Positions 13,501-28,500 of a stretch of 64,000 nt of DNA are shown piece by piece (position 1 is the first letter of the stretch; each line of letters starts with the position of its first letter). Source of the DNA: Chaetorhynchus papuensis (lineage: Eukaryota; Chordata; Aves; Passeriformes; Rhipiduridae); NCBI GenBank assembly GCA_013396525.1, contig VWYX01000251.1, positions 186,001-250,000 on the forward strand, in the 5' to 3' direction. A program made the position numbers and the translations under genes. Below the pieces are notes generated by a model. That model was not told the DNA's origin, searched no databases, and saw nothing but the letters and a program-made list of their open reading frames with translations.

Positions 13501-16500
13501 TTGGTTGCGGAGTCTCATTCAGTCTGTTGACCACCAGGACACCAAATCCTGTAAAGCTGCAATCCAGCCAGACCCTCATCTGCTCTTCTGCATGAGATTA
13601 TTAAGCTCCAGGACCTTAGAAACACAGTTGCTGGGGTGTGCTTTGTTTTTATTTTTTTTTCTTTTTTTTTTTCAAATTGCTGAGGAAGAACCACAAAAGA
13701 CTAACATATCAGTCAAATTCAAAAGTCTATATTTTTAGTGGTAACTAACTGACTTGAAATTATCAAAATAAAACAAAACAAAAAACCACAAAACAAAACA
13801 AAACAAAACAAAACAAACCCCCAGTCTTTGCAGACGGGAAACAGTCCAAAAATAATGGCATCTTCTCAAGGGGGCAGAGTGAGATACATTGTAAAAATGC
13901 ACAACTTTCTCTGAGGATAGCATGGTAAAAGCAGAACAGAACATAAAGACAGCTGAAAGCTCATTTTTAAACCACTTTTTGGTTATAATAGAATAAAAAT
14001 AATCCTATTTTCTTATAATTTTAAGAAATGCTGTAGCAAAACCACAGGCTATTTATCTGGAAAACAACTGCTAAAAACATTGAAAACCATAATTTCTGAG
14101 CAGTAAAATGCTAAACCTGATGCTTACTACAAACCCCACCAAAGTACCACTCGATCAAAGTTTAAACAAAGGGAATATAAATAAAAGTTATAAATCTGTG
14201 CAGTCTATATAATAGTTCACATTCTCTTCCTCACAGCTCGATTCATTTTATTTTCCTAAGTGCACAGAATTGAAAATAAACCTTCTTAAGAAATACTATG
14301 CCTGCATGCTCTTTCTTAAGCCTCTCCCACTTCTGTGATTCCCAAACTAACTTATCCTACTTAAGGGCCTCCCATTTTCTTACACAGCCATGTGGCAACA
14401 GCTTTGCTACAGATGGCGGATAATTTAGTCACATAAAAAAGTCGAGGCCTGCTCTTCCCCCTCCTTTACAGATAACTCTGGCAGCAGCACAGAGATTTCT
14501 TGAGGCCTGGAAGCTATTAAGGTTCATTTCAAGCACCCTTGAATGACCAGAGTTCTTTCTGGCCTTCAATCAAGCTGTCTGAGAAACAGATGTTTAGATA
14601 GGTCTTCAGTTCTCAGAAACTGACCCTGGAACGAAGCACATGCACACAGGACAGGACATCACCACACCGGAGTACATGGAAAATCTCCCATCTTGCACCC
14701 AGTTTGGGTTTTCAGCTAACAATCACCATGCAAAACTGTCATCTCTCAACCGCAGCAACGTTGACTCTCGGTACTCTCGTTCCCCTCAGCGTAAAACCAT
14801 TAGTAAAAGCAATCTGCCTAATAGCTAACACATATATTCTGCAAAAATTGAAACTTAACAACCAACACTGAGAGAAGCGTCAGATATTTACCCCAAAAAG
14901 CTTAGTAAATAATGAGCAGAGGAAATTTAGAAAAATCTGGCAAACCAATAGACCTCTGCTCTATGGAGCCATAGTGATCTCAACATTAAATGCTTTGTAC
15001 TTGAGCACACGGACCACAGAACCACAGAATGTTGCAGCATTTTTTTAAAGCAATTAGAGTTGAAAGCTGAATAAAGTTATCTGACATGATTTTCATCATC
15101 TACATGAAAATGAAAAAAAGTTCTTGACCTTGAAATAATAGTTTTAAAAAAGAGAGGTAATTATCCAGCCCTTTTTAACAACCATATTAACCATTTTAGC
15201 AAGTATTAACACCATTAATTAAGGTTAAATGTTGCAACACATTGCTCTTACTACCAAATTGGCAACTAAAATTTATTTGGTACTTCTACAGATTTTTCTG
15301 TAGATTTTTTTCTAGACCTAAAGTCAAAAAGAGATGGATATTTCACTCATTCTCTAGACTTAAATCACCTTTAACCTGTAAAGCAATATGACCAGTTTGG
15401 ATGTATACTGTCCTTATTCTCTGCTTCTGGTTTACATGTAGAAATTTAGAATTATAGCTTCCAAGAGAAAAACGTGAATGTGAGCCAGCCACACCGTCCA
15501 GCTCTTTGGAATATACAGCAGAACACTAAATTTGAATGTTGAAGCACACTGTTTAACAGAGACAAGGGTTTCGAGCAGAGTTACAGCACGTTTAAGACAC
15601 TTCACTGACCTGTTGAACGCACTTGAAGACGGACTGTGATCTCGGTCCCTTTCCCTGTCTCGGGTACGGTCTCGATCTCTGTCTCGGTCCCGGTCGCGAT
15701 CTCGATCTCGGGATCTCTCTCTCTCACGTTCCCTATCCTTCTCTCTTCGTGCATAGTAATCCCACTGTTTGCTGGTGTCCAGAAGACTAGACCACGAGGG
15801 TGCAGAACCGGCAGGGTGTGGAAAGGTGACTAGAGAAAGAGATGTAGTTATTAGAAAGAAGAAAAACAAATATCACATGGAAACTTATGCATGAAAACAC
15901 ATGCCAGTTTCCTCCAATGGCATTTTTCAATCTTCCCCTTTCACGTTAGGGTTAATTCTAAGCAAACACTGCATTTTTTCCATGATGATTATAAAAGCTT
16001 CTGGCACTCATTTTAATACTTCTTATGACGATGTACAAAAACCAGGATATGTACCCCAAAGACTGTCTAAACACTTCTGGGGAAAAAAAAAATGTGCAAA
16101 TATTTGCTCAAAGAATCTGATTCTATGTAGCCAAATGGCTTGATTTTGGGGGAAAAACAAAACAAAACCAACTAGAAAACAAAACCGCCTTTGAAACTCG
16201 GGTGCTCTGAAAATACGGTTCAGAAAAAGAAGGGCACTTCCAACCGTACATTTAAATGCTATTATTTTTATCTCTTGTACTTTAAAATCATTGTATTTAA
16301 AATACAATGTTAGCTATGAAGTTCTCATTCACTAATTTATATTCTATACTGTGCTTTGCCATACTATTCTGATTACAGATGTAAAAGAAACTTTAGAAAT
16401 AAATTCAATCTGGGGAGAAGAAATAACACTCCCACTTGTGCTTTGTAAGATAACATTTATGAATACTCAGCACAACCACTAATAGCACTAAAATGTAACA

Positions 16501-19500
16501 GTTTAAGAAAATTAAGCATAGTCTTAATCTAGAAGTGACATGTTAAGAAGGAAGTCTCAATACTGTCTCACAACCGTTTTTAGATAGCTAGCAATGGGGA
16601 GAAGGAACATGCTTCTCCACTGCTTTTTGCCAACTTTGATGTAATACAGAACTACTACTTTTAATGCCCCAATTGTTCTGTCCTGCCCTCCCTCGCCAGA
16701 AGTCCCGTGAACACATCCTGTAAAGGAAAAACAAGGGCTGAGTATTTAGCTGGAAACAGCACTCTCTAGTGGACTTACAGTACTGAGGACTTCTCCCTTT
16801 CTGCTTATCTGCCTTGCTAGCTTTCCTAACTTTCAATAAATCGTTTGTTTTGAGCTCCACTTCATCATCTATAATACGAGAACAATATTTACTTGACTTC
16901 ATGGTGTCACAAAGAGATTAACAGTACAATTAACATAATTATCCACTGAACAATGTAAAGTGTGTTACTGGTGCTGTATTTAATACCGTTGAGTTATAAA
17001 ACCAGTGGCTTCTGCTGACAGCTATGTTCAGACTGCCTTGCCTGTAACGTCTCGGGTATGCCTGCCCCAGAAAGCTTTGGCAGAAGCTTAAGAGAGCAGT
17101 TTGCCAAGCTTCCAGAGGAGGAATACAAAAATCCTTTAGAGCAGGCGGTGGAGCAGGAAAAAACACTTCATCATTAAAATACATATGCAATGAAAAGCAT
17201 TATAATTCCTTTAAAAAGCATTTATATAAGGTTTCGCCTCAAATGAAATGCTTGACACTGTTTAACTTCAGGTCTACAGGCAAAATGAAGGGTTAACAGA
17301 ATAAAATGCCCTAATACAATATTATGCTGTTCATTATACTGCCAAGACCTGAAATTCTTTGAAGGAAAGCAGCCAGAAATAGCAAAATAACTAGCTGGAC
17401 TTAAAAGACTGCTAATTTCCTTGACTTGCCACTATGTCAACAACACACGTATGGTATATGAGACACTGGCTGCCAGCGTATTCTGATCCAAAGTTTAAAC
17501 GTAAGTTTAACTTTAAATGTATATTACAAATCAATTATTAATGGTAGCACAAACTTTTACAATACATTTTGGATACTCCATCACATATGGAGTAGTTCTC
17601 ATCAGACAGAAGTATTTCTACCCCAGTAACATGAGATAAAACAGTAATTTGACACACTTTTATGTCATATTGGCACATTTGGCACATTTTTATGTCTAGA
17701 TTTTCACCAGGAATTACTCACAACACACAAGAAGCTTACTGTCTAATATGAATTGGTGTTCTGCTGTTACTACATTGAATCAAGTAATTTGTCCCTTCTA
17801 TTATTTCTACATGGATTATTCCAATAATTTCTACAAGAAGAAAGACACTTCAAAAATTTAACTCTGATTTTATTTTTAAAACAGGAAGGGAGCTTTGAAT
17901 AATTACTAGTTTTGGAAACATGAGCCCTGTTTTCGAGATGGTTTAAGAACGTAAAGCTTCATGGAATAAGGCAAACTATTTCATGCTGCTTCTTTGTGCT
18001 TCAAAAAATACTGACACTCAAACTGTTTCTGTAATGCTAAATGTCTTCCATCTTTCTAAGATACGACGAACATTTAGAGCACAGAGCAGAGAACTGCTGG
18101 AGGAAAAAGCAAACAAATATTCGATACAAGGCTCTTCAGTGGCTGATCAAATGCAGCTCAAGCAAAGCCAAAGATCTGATGGCAAAGGCAGCACTGAATT
18201 GTGAAAGGATTTAAGAGCAAATTGACGAAACCACATTGATGTGGTGGAAGAGCACAGAAACAAAACAGACATTCTTGAAGCTACGAGTTAAGAATATTAT
18301 TTTACTGTGTAACCTTCCTAAAGGGCTTGCAATGGGAAACCTGACTGACCTGGGAAGAGACACCAAAGCATGAGCTGAGGAATTTGAATAGGCAGAAGAA
18401 GGGCTAGAACCTTAATCAAGACTGGTACTTTTTGCTATGTGTTCCATATGCACATCTTCCTCTGCAATTTTGACAAAGCTAGGAAATGTACAAAACTGTC
18501 AAAGAAGACAGCAGGTTGGAGATTCAGTGCTATCATCCAAAGCAATTATTAAATAAATATACCTAGTGATTGTAAATCACAGTGATCATCTGTACCTTGC
18601 TGCACCGTGGAGCTCTCAATGTGCCCAAGTTCTGATTCACAGAGAGAACTGCTAAACACTGACCAGCAATCACATTGCACAACAGGGACAGCCAGAGTGT
18701 GATGCTGACCAGGAAAACATCTTTCACTAAAGATAAGCAATACTGATAAAATGCCACTGAGTCTCCACAGATTCAAAAGTCCGTATGATACGGACAGCTT
18801 AAGAGACAAGACAATTGCTTTGTGCAGCAAATATGAAAGCTTTTGCTGCAACAGATACCAGATACACTGGAAACACACTGGGAAGATAGGAATGGACTGT
18901 GCTCCTTGCTCTCCACAATCATATAAAGGCAAACAATTTTTTAGTCCTGCTGGAGAAGTTCAAAGTCAATGTTGGCATGATCATGGTAACAGTCATCCTT
19001 TAAAACTGGTGCTGCAACAACACAAGCATGCCATCATCTCTAAAGGTCAATGTAAAACTTGGAAATATTCTTAAGTCCCTGACAATACTTGACAGAATAG
19101 AAAATTCTAACAAAAGAGACATCAAAGTGAAAACATTCTGCACTGGAGACTATGTAAAAGATGCCACATATATAGATTAGTATGTGTTAGTAAGACTGCT
19201 TTCCTCATGATACTCTGCATGGCTTTAGCTGTATGTCTCAGCTTTTACCTTTTTCCTAAAACTTCAGAAAACACAGTTCAATTACTGCTAAAAAAGAAGT
19301 CCATGTAAAGCAGATGTTTATGAATTCTTTTTCAAGAACTCTTGAAAACATAACAAGCTTCCAACACGTGAAAGCAAACATTTGATAACTGATGAGGATC
19401 CTTACAATATCAACAAAGTACTGCTTGTTACTCCATGAACTGCTACAACTTCAAGAAATTGCAAACCATTAGAAAATGTCATTTTGTATATCCATGCTTA

Positions 19501-22500
19501 AGACTTCAGAACATTTGCAAAATAGATTTGCTGAATATTTGATCTGTGCTGAACATCCCACATCCTCAGAAACGGACAAAACTTCCCCTACAATTTCTCC
19601 TCTCACCAGCTAGGGTTCAATGGAACAAGGAGCATGGCAATAGAATTTAGCTGAAAGAAAAGGCACTGGGAGCTGGATGGCAATGTACCGAAGGCAGAAG
19701 TAGTGACTGGCAACACACAAGGTCCTGCATCTTGGTGGGGAGAGTCCTCAATGTCAGTGCAAACATTGTGGGTGATAAACTAACTCAAAGCAACCCTGCA
19801 GAGAAGGGTTTGGAGATAGTGGTGGGCAAAAATTAAATACGAGCCAGCAATGTGAGTTTGCAGCCCAGGAAGCCACTTGTATCCTGGCTGCATCAAAAGG
19901 AAGAGTGGCCGGCAGGTTGAGGGAGGTGATTCTTTGTGTGCCCTCATGAGACTCCACCTGGAATATTCAGGTATATGGAGCATCCAGCTCTTGGGAGCCC
20001 AGTACAACAAAGATATGTCAGAGCAGGTCCAGAGGAGGGCCACAAAAAATTATCAGAGAGCTGGAACATCTCTCCTATCTTGTTCAGCATGGAGAGGAGA
20101 AGGCTCCAGGCACACCTTACTGTGGCCTTTCAATACTGCAAGGGGGCTTATAAGAAAGACAGATGGAGAGAGACCCTTTCTTTGGCAGGGCCTGTAGTGA
20201 CAGGACAAGGGGCCATGGTTTTACTCTGAGAAATGATAGGTTGAGATTGGACATAAGGGAGAAATTCTTTATGATGATGGTGGTGGGGCACAGATTGCCC
20301 AGAGAAGTTGTGAATGCCCCACCATTAGAAGTGTTCAAGACCAGGTTGGACAGGACTTTGATCAAACTTGTCTGGTGAAAGGTGTTCTTGCCCATGGCAG
20401 GGAGTTTGCAAACAGATAATCTTTGATGATTCCTTCCAACATGTATCATTCTATAATTCTAGCTACTTTATCATCCTATTTTCTCCTTCAGATCAAGAAG
20501 CAGAGCTGTGCTAGGTAACAGTTCTAAACTCAGCATACATTCTGTGGATGCCCATTTGGTGGCACATGATGAAGCTTTAATTTTAGTTCACTCTTATTTC
20601 ACTTTTACTGAAAAAACACAAAGTCAAGTCTTCCACCATCAGACTTTTTTCCCATAACAGTAACTAAAAAAAAAAAAGGAAAAAAAATGAAAAAAAAGAC
20701 TGAATTTGCAATAGGATAGCTGAAGGTCACAGTGTCTTAGACAAACAGTGTTTCAAAGGAGAGGTACATCACCCAGGATTTCTGAATGATTGGTCTTACT
20801 GGTTAAAATTCTGATGATACCTCAACAGTACTTGTTCTCCTGCATTTAAATCCTTGAAAAATTCTCCCTGACTTGCAGTCCATATTATGGTATATAATGC
20901 TTCAAAACCACAGTTCTGCAAAAGCAGCAGGAGAAGATACCCAGTATATAAATTAATAAGCAAAACAACAGTATTTACCAATAGTGGTTAAATTTGCAAG
21001 AGCATTTATCTATCTACAATGGTCAGCAATAGGCTTTCATAATGAAATACAGACAGGACCTTTTTAGCTAAAATCCTCCTAAGTGTATCAAACAATTTGA
21101 TGTCACACTGGTCAAAATTTCCAAAGCCAGCAAGCTTGCTTACTTACCACTGCCATATGAAAATGCACGAACAGAACGACCATCATAGCCAGAAGAATGT
21201 CCACTGTGGAAAATACATCCTTCAATAAATATATACTCATATATAATATATACATTATATACAAGATATACAATCAGAGGCAGCACTCATTCACAACAAG
21301 TGTCAATACAAAGTAATAAACTTACTTTCATGCACGTATGATGCATTAAGTTAGGATTTTTTCTCAAATCATAAAAAGATTTTCTTGGAGATTTACCATC
21401 ATCCTCCTGTAGGATATATTTTAACAGAATTTTCAATTTCAAAGGAACAGATGTGTGCATCTTCCTTCAGTGAGATCCAGAGGACTGAAAAGAGGCTTGT
21501 ACCATCTTAAATGAGTTTTGTATATGACCTGGTTTTGGCCTCCAGCAAAATACAAATATTTCTCAACAACTGTGCCAGCCTACCTTTTACCTTCTTTTAT
21601 ATATTTATATCTATATATACAAATATATGTATGCATATACATATAAATGCATATAAAAATGGTTTGAAAAAGTACTGTTAGGTCTGTTACAGCTGAACAC
21701 TTAGAACAGAATAGAAATACAAATTTGGATTCTGTGGAACTCTGGTGCTTCCTATAGTTTATGAGGGCTTGAATTTGTGCTCAAATTTTTGTGGACATCT
21801 ATAAAAAAGGATATAATAGCTGAAAAGTATACAGTTCACATAAATAAGCCTTCAGACTACTGAAGAATACTTTAACAATTATTGCCTTAGGTCTTGGCAT
21901 TGACATACCACCAAAATCAACTAATTTGTCATTTGGATACTGTGTCATAACTAAAGAAGTGGCCAAGTAACCTACCCAAAGATAATGTTGAGAGGTGAGA
22001 TTAGTAACATTTCTGTAAAATTACTGCAAAAATCTTAAGCTGTCTCCCGTCTTCCAGATGCAAATCCATAAAACACTGGGCAGTGCAAGAGTACTTATTC
22101 ATTTATTTCAGTGACAGAATACTGATAGATTGCTTAGTAGGATTTCAAACAGATAATCACCTGTCTATTGTGGGTATGAGGGAAGGTGGAGGACCGCCAG
22201 GCGGTGGTGGGAAACCTGAAACAATAAATTAGGTAAGGAGGAGAGAAAGAAAAAAACTAACACCCACAAACACATGAAAGAACTAGGCTAAGCATACAAT
22301 GGCAAACAAATCCCAGAGAGAACAATACAAAAATTGTTTCCGTGCAGATGGATTTTATTTTGTATTACTAAGAACTACTTTTCAGCTTGATAAAGGCAAA
22401 ACATTAAACATGTATTATCAGTGCTTCAAATTAAAAACTTTATCATTCTTAAAAATATGAAAATTTAGAAGCATGGGCAAATTCCTAAGTATCTAACAAT

Positions 22501-25500
22501 ACTTAATAAACAACAATCAAAACTATTTACTGCATAGCTGAGAAAAAAAGATTTTAAAGAAAAGAAGGAGATATATATCTAGAAAACTGGCTGATTAGGT
22601 CCACTAGTCAAGAGCATTTTCATACAATTTCTCTTCTGCCTGGTGTCAAAATAACTGAGCCTACATATACACATATAGTATATAGTGTAGTATATATGTA
22701 TATATATAGTATATACGACCTTTTATCTATATAATTGAAAGGAAGTTGATAAGTTGCACATCAGTTAAGTTTTCATCTCAACTAAATGTGGAAAAAAAAA
22801 TCTAAGCAAATTTACCTGGTGGTGGCACTGTTATTGGTATACCTAAAAAGACAACAAATATCAGATATAGTAATAGTTTATTATCTGTAGATCTAAAACC
22901 AGATTGAGCTTTCACTACATACATGACCAAGAAGAATGACAACACATTTTCTGTGTCCTCAGATCAAGATCTCCCATTAATACAGACTGCTAAAATTTTA
23001 AACAAGCCTTGTGAAATCTAGCTTTTATTAAAAATTCCTATTCTTTAACATCTTATTTATTAAGAGGCAAGAATAGTGAAGAAAAGATTCTGGGTCTCAA
23101 GGTTCGATTTAAATTCATAATCCTAAAATGTTTAGTATACAGAAGGAAAGTAACATCCCATAGACTAGATTTGCTTTATTTTACATTCCATGGTTGGATG
23201 GAAGGAAATGCAATTGGCCTCTGGCCTTCAATAGCTTGGCACAGGAAATAGTAGGTCCACATGAACAAAGTGTTCAGGCAGCAGTAAGCAGTACAGATGT
23301 CTGAGTCAATGCTATGACACTGCAGTTCGTCATTCAGTTGCTACGTGGAGGGAAAAAGATTGTTCTGTTCTCTATTTTCTTGTAGGTATCTGAGAAAGGA
23401 GCATCCTTGCATGTGCAAGAATTACTCTAACCTGATTTTCAGATCTAGCTTAGCTGTTAAAAGCTGAGAAAAGTGTTCCCAACTAAATTAGCTGACCTAA
23501 CAAAATATACTGCCTCAACATATAAACCTATCTTACTGATTATAAAAGGAATGATTACAAATTATTAAAAATTATTTGTACACTTTAAAGGATGTTATCT
23601 TCTCATGCTTTGCAAAGAACTAGCTTTACCTGAACTGAACACCTAACACTGCTATGTAATAAACTGGGCTAAAGCAATACTGACAGAAAATAGACTACTT
23701 CACTAGGCATAAAGCACTTTCAGTTGTCAACAACTCTGCTGCCATTAAAAAGTAAGTACGTTCAATGTGACAACTCATGGCAAAACTTTGGGGAGGGAGA
23801 GGACAGAAAACTCTGGCAAGTGCTTTCATCAGTTTTGAAATAACTGCAAAAACATTCACACAGAACAGTACTGATCACTGTAAATTTACGTGTATCTCAT
23901 TAGTTCAACATTAAAACTAAAAGACTATTGTATGGCAGCAACATTTTATTAAATCTATGAACTTAAAATGTCTAGAAATGCCAACTGCTTCCAGACTGCC
24001 TTGACAGAAGGACAGAATGAAGGAATATGCAAGCAGAGGAAGAGTGATCAATATCAAAGTTCACTAATTGTTGGCAATTTCACTGACATGAATTCCTTCC
24101 AGCATTAATCCTATAGGATTAAACAAACAGTGAAATATAAGTGAGGTTTCTGTCCAATCCTGAAGATTTAAAATCTGATCTCTTAGCCAAAGTGTAAATC
24201 AGGAGACAGTGAACTCCAACAGCCAAATTTCTAAACTGCATGAGTCATTCTCTCTTCACCAGCACATGAGCTTTCCAATGTGCAGTACAGTTGTTAAGAA
24301 CACTGGGTATCACAACATAAAATGTTTGACAGTGTAACATTTAAAAGACCAAACACTCCTGATGAAAATTCCTGAAAGAAAATTAAGATTAAGAACTCCA
24401 ACTGTTGCACAGCCAAAGTGTTTACCATTAATCTTTTTTGGTTAATTGCTCTAATTAATAGATCCTTCATGAGCCGAAAACATATTAAAAATATATATAA
24501 TATAAATGTTAAACATGTATATATTATATAATACATCAGTGTTAAGAACATAAGCTAGAAAAATACCAGAAGTTCTCTCAAAGTGATTTATTAGTTCCAC
24601 CTTATACTTAGAAAGATTTCAATTGCTGCACTAAAACAAGTATATTGTTAGCACTGCACATGACACTCAGCACTATCCAGAGAACTGCCTGAAATCCATC
24701 AGCTAACTCCTCTTTACAAAAAGGAAAAATTTTGTATTAAACTATTAATATATTCGACATTCACAAGAACATTATCTTGTGCAGAAGTAAAAATATCATC
24801 ACGAGACTGAAAGCCAAAGGAAAATTTTCACTTGAGAGCCACTCAAAGAAAATTAAGACACTCTGAATACAACTAATATCCAGAGACCAAATGTCCAAAT
24901 AATTTCAATGAATTGGTTAATGTAGGGTATTACACTAAAAAAACCACATAAGCATTTTTTCCCACAAAAACCTTTAAGAACTTTTAAAGAGTCATGATTA
25001 ATGCTTATATAGTTTTAAAACAGAAGCTAATTTACTTGATGGTATTAGAAAGGAAGAAAGATTCTACATGCCAAGTTGACAAAAACATCTAAAAGATCTA
25101 ATAAGATCTAAACAAATGTTTTTCCTCTCCTTCATCACTAATACACAAATATGACATGAAACAAGAAAAAAGATCCTAAGCTTCAGTTACTGCAAAATAA
25201 ATAATTTCTTAACTCTTCACTCCTTAGCCTTCTAAGTGTCTGAAAATACATTTGTAGTGTCACCAGCCAATTGCTACTTCTGAAAAAAAACAATGAAATA
25301 TTTTGTCATTTCTTGCAATGAAGAGACTACACTGTACCAGTGCAATGGCTTAGTATAGACCTCATCATGTCCCTACATTTTTGTGCTGCCACAAAGATAC
25401 ATCCAGCCTAAACCTAAGTACTCAGACTCGTGTGTCAAAAGCAACCCACATGTCATTAGTGCACCTTTCACCTAAGGAGCTCAAAATTGCCTTCAGGACA

Positions 25501-28500
25501 CTGTATACCATCCTACTAACTCAAAGCTGGTAAATATTTACAGAAAATCAAGTATGTTTTACTAAAGGAAAGCAATGCCAGGTGCTCTGCTTGTGGAGTA
25601 GGGAATCAAACATGAACAACACTGCCATAGCTTAACAACATACTGCAAATTAGCCAAACTGTGTAACATCCCTCAGAAATGTAATATAACTCAACGTGGC
25701 TCTCTTCCCACAGGCTAAATTAGGTCAAATTCTCTGTATCACAAGATAAAAAGTACAACACTTAGGATGCTGAGGCTGAGCAGTCACTTACCAAACCCTG
25801 GTATATATCGCAAAATTATGCAACAGAAGTTCAGTATTTCAGAGAAATTTTTTTCTTAAATCACAAATACATGTCACATTTTTAACTACACACTTAAACT
25901 AAAGCACATAAACCAACTTTTAAAGCCTGGTTAACAAGCATCTACGTTTTGCTTTAGAGGAAAATTACTCCAACATAGCAATAAACCTAGCAAACAGAAA
26001 CAAGCACATTTTTAGACACAGCCAGTCATCTCCTAGGACTATTTGAGAATTTTCTACATTTGGAGCTTTGAATTGTTCCAGGACTTGTTCCTCAGAAAAG
26101 ATTTGAATCACAAGAATGAATGAACACAGAACAAGAGACCTAACTTCAAAGCAAGATTCTTTTTCAAAGGCGCTTTTGGAGGACGTTTTATATTTGGAAT
26201 ACTTAAATTTTCTGGCAAGTAGTCCCAGTTTAATATTGGGTAAGTCTAGTTTTTTTTACTCCTCCTCCAGTGAACCTAGAAGGGATGGCAGAATCTATTT
26301 TAGGAACAGCTTTGATGATAAAGAGCTGGCAACAGCACAATTAAAACACAGGCCTGAGGAAACCAAATCCACAGCTCTTAATCGTTATTTTCGAATCTAC
26401 TCGAAGCACGGAAGGATGTTCCAGAAGAGCTTTTGAACAAGCCTGTGTCATAAACCTGCCTGTAAACCATGAGACTAAAACCTGCTGGCTTGATCTGCAA
26501 CACATGTGGATTTCCTTCAACTTTAAAAACTCAACAGGTGAGGGGTCTCATAAGATAAGTCCAGTACCTTTATGTGACATCCCTGCACCAAGTGCTTCTG
26601 GGGTGTCTGCAGGGGTGGTTCTCACGTTTTTAATAATATACAACTTAAAACACGTTTTCTGAACCCAATTACAATTAAAATCATTACTTTCTAAAAACCT
26701 GCAATGGACTACATATATTGTTTTATCAGAAAGGTTTAAATGAAGCTTAAAACCACAACAAGTATTATTGTGACATTCCTTCCCTTTCTGTCCCCTCCCC
26801 CAGTAAGGAAACATCACAAAATCGCCAGAGCACTATCACATTCTCACTTTAGAGACTCTATTTTTTGTATTTATGCAAAAAAAAATTATATATAAGATGA
26901 ACGATTTCATCTTTAAATCTCTTCTCCTCAGATTTCCAGGTGTTATGATTTTTGTGTATGACCATCACTGAGGAAAGCCAGAGCTTGCCAGGCAGAATGA
27001 GTTAAGTTTTAAAATTAGGAAGGGCAATTGAAGAAGCAACTTCTTCTATGAGGATTTAAACCCTATAAAGGCTCACACTAGTTGCACTCAAATAATGTTA
27101 CTTCTTTGCTTATACATAATAATAATAACAGAGAAACTTTAGAAGATTCCCTCTGAAAGCAGAATTGCAAAGAAACTGCTCAGCATTTATTTTCAGAACA
27201 AACCAAGAAAAAGAATCCAAGGAACAGGAGAAAATAAGGATAGAGGCTCCATCTTAAATCAGTCTCTTCTGTAGACAAATGCTTCACTTTCCTACTCAAA
27301 TACACCACAAAGTTTCTCCATCTATTTTAATTTCTCACTGACCATTCTTCTCAGTTTCTTGCCAAATCCTTTTGAACTTAATGCCTTAAAATGACAAGTA
27401 TAGGTAACTGTACTACTTGTGCAAATGCCCATGACACTTCTCCCAGTAAATTTCCATATATGTCAAATTTTAGTAAATGTTCAGTAAACAGCAGTAAATT
27501 TCAAAACAGATTAATAATGGGAAGAGTTCTCAAAGAGCTTTGGTTCCTCTAAGATTCATAGACACAGGACACTGGAAAAAAACATCAGGGACTAATAAGA
27601 CTTCTGACTGAAATAAAGGGTACAGAGCAAATGCAATACTTATCAAAACTTTGGGAATTCATACATGCTGTGAGAGAAAAGGGGAATTAGAACTTCTCTT
27701 ACTGCTTTGACCTTAGACATCAGAGAATCCAAGTTGTGACACAAATTCACAGTATGCCATACTTTTAGTTCAAAAGTTTGTAGAATGATGTGTTAACATG
27801 TACCTCTCAATTGTATTAACAGTTACTGAAATACAGAAAACAGCTTCTCACTTCAAACATTTTCAAGAACACAAGAACCAGCAGTTAGTCTTTAGGTAAT
27901 TATTTACTACTTGGGATTATGAGAAAGTAAAAATAAAGATTTCTGGTTTATCTTACAGATACATTTAAGAAAAGAGCAGAACACGAAATTCTGAAATTCT
28001 GCACAATGCACCTGAAGCATTTGATGTTAACAAATCTCTTATTATTCACATCCTATGTAGTGCAGGATATTTACCTGGTGGGGGAATCAGAGGTGGAGCA
28101 GTACTGACAGTTGGAGGGGGTGGGAGGAAAGGAGGTGGTGGAAGGTGAGTAGGTGGAGCTCCTGGAGGGAAAAATGGAGGTGGCTTGGTAAAACTGTCTA
28201 CTTCAGGATTAGAGCGTTCTGAAAGAACCTGTAAAATATCAAACTCTAGTTACAATTGCTATGTGAAAAGGGCAGAAGATAGGTTTCCTCTTTTTCCAGT
28301 TACTAAAACAGGAAAGTATCACTTCACACCTAAAGACCCATATTCAGATGGTGTAAGTTCTACCTGCATACCTAGTTCAGCGTCCCATATTTGCCAAGCA
28401 CTTTTAAAGGTCTAAGAGCACCGTAAATTTATATAATGGAATATATTTAAAAATCAATATGAAAAGCATGAAAACCACCCAAGACTATAAATTACTTAAA

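Larger units (their letters stand above)
15830..21147 (-). other. FIP1L1: FIP1L1 intron 15
   Basis: A 5.3-kb intron. It contains a long CR1 fragment at about 19650-20458 and an A-rich tract at 20667-20698. The reading frames here (for example near 16588-16902 and 17983-18204) have no recognisable product. Confidence 0.8.
21204..22160 (-). other. FIP1L1: FIP1L1 intron 14
   Basis: About 950 bases, AT-rich, with TA-type tracts at 21219-21275 and 21598-21660. Nothing else recognised. Confidence 0.8.

Noticed and set aside
26116..26436. 106-codon plus-strand frame in FIP1L1 intron 12
   Set aside because: No recognisable domain, antisense to the host gene, AT-rich and of a length expected by chance.
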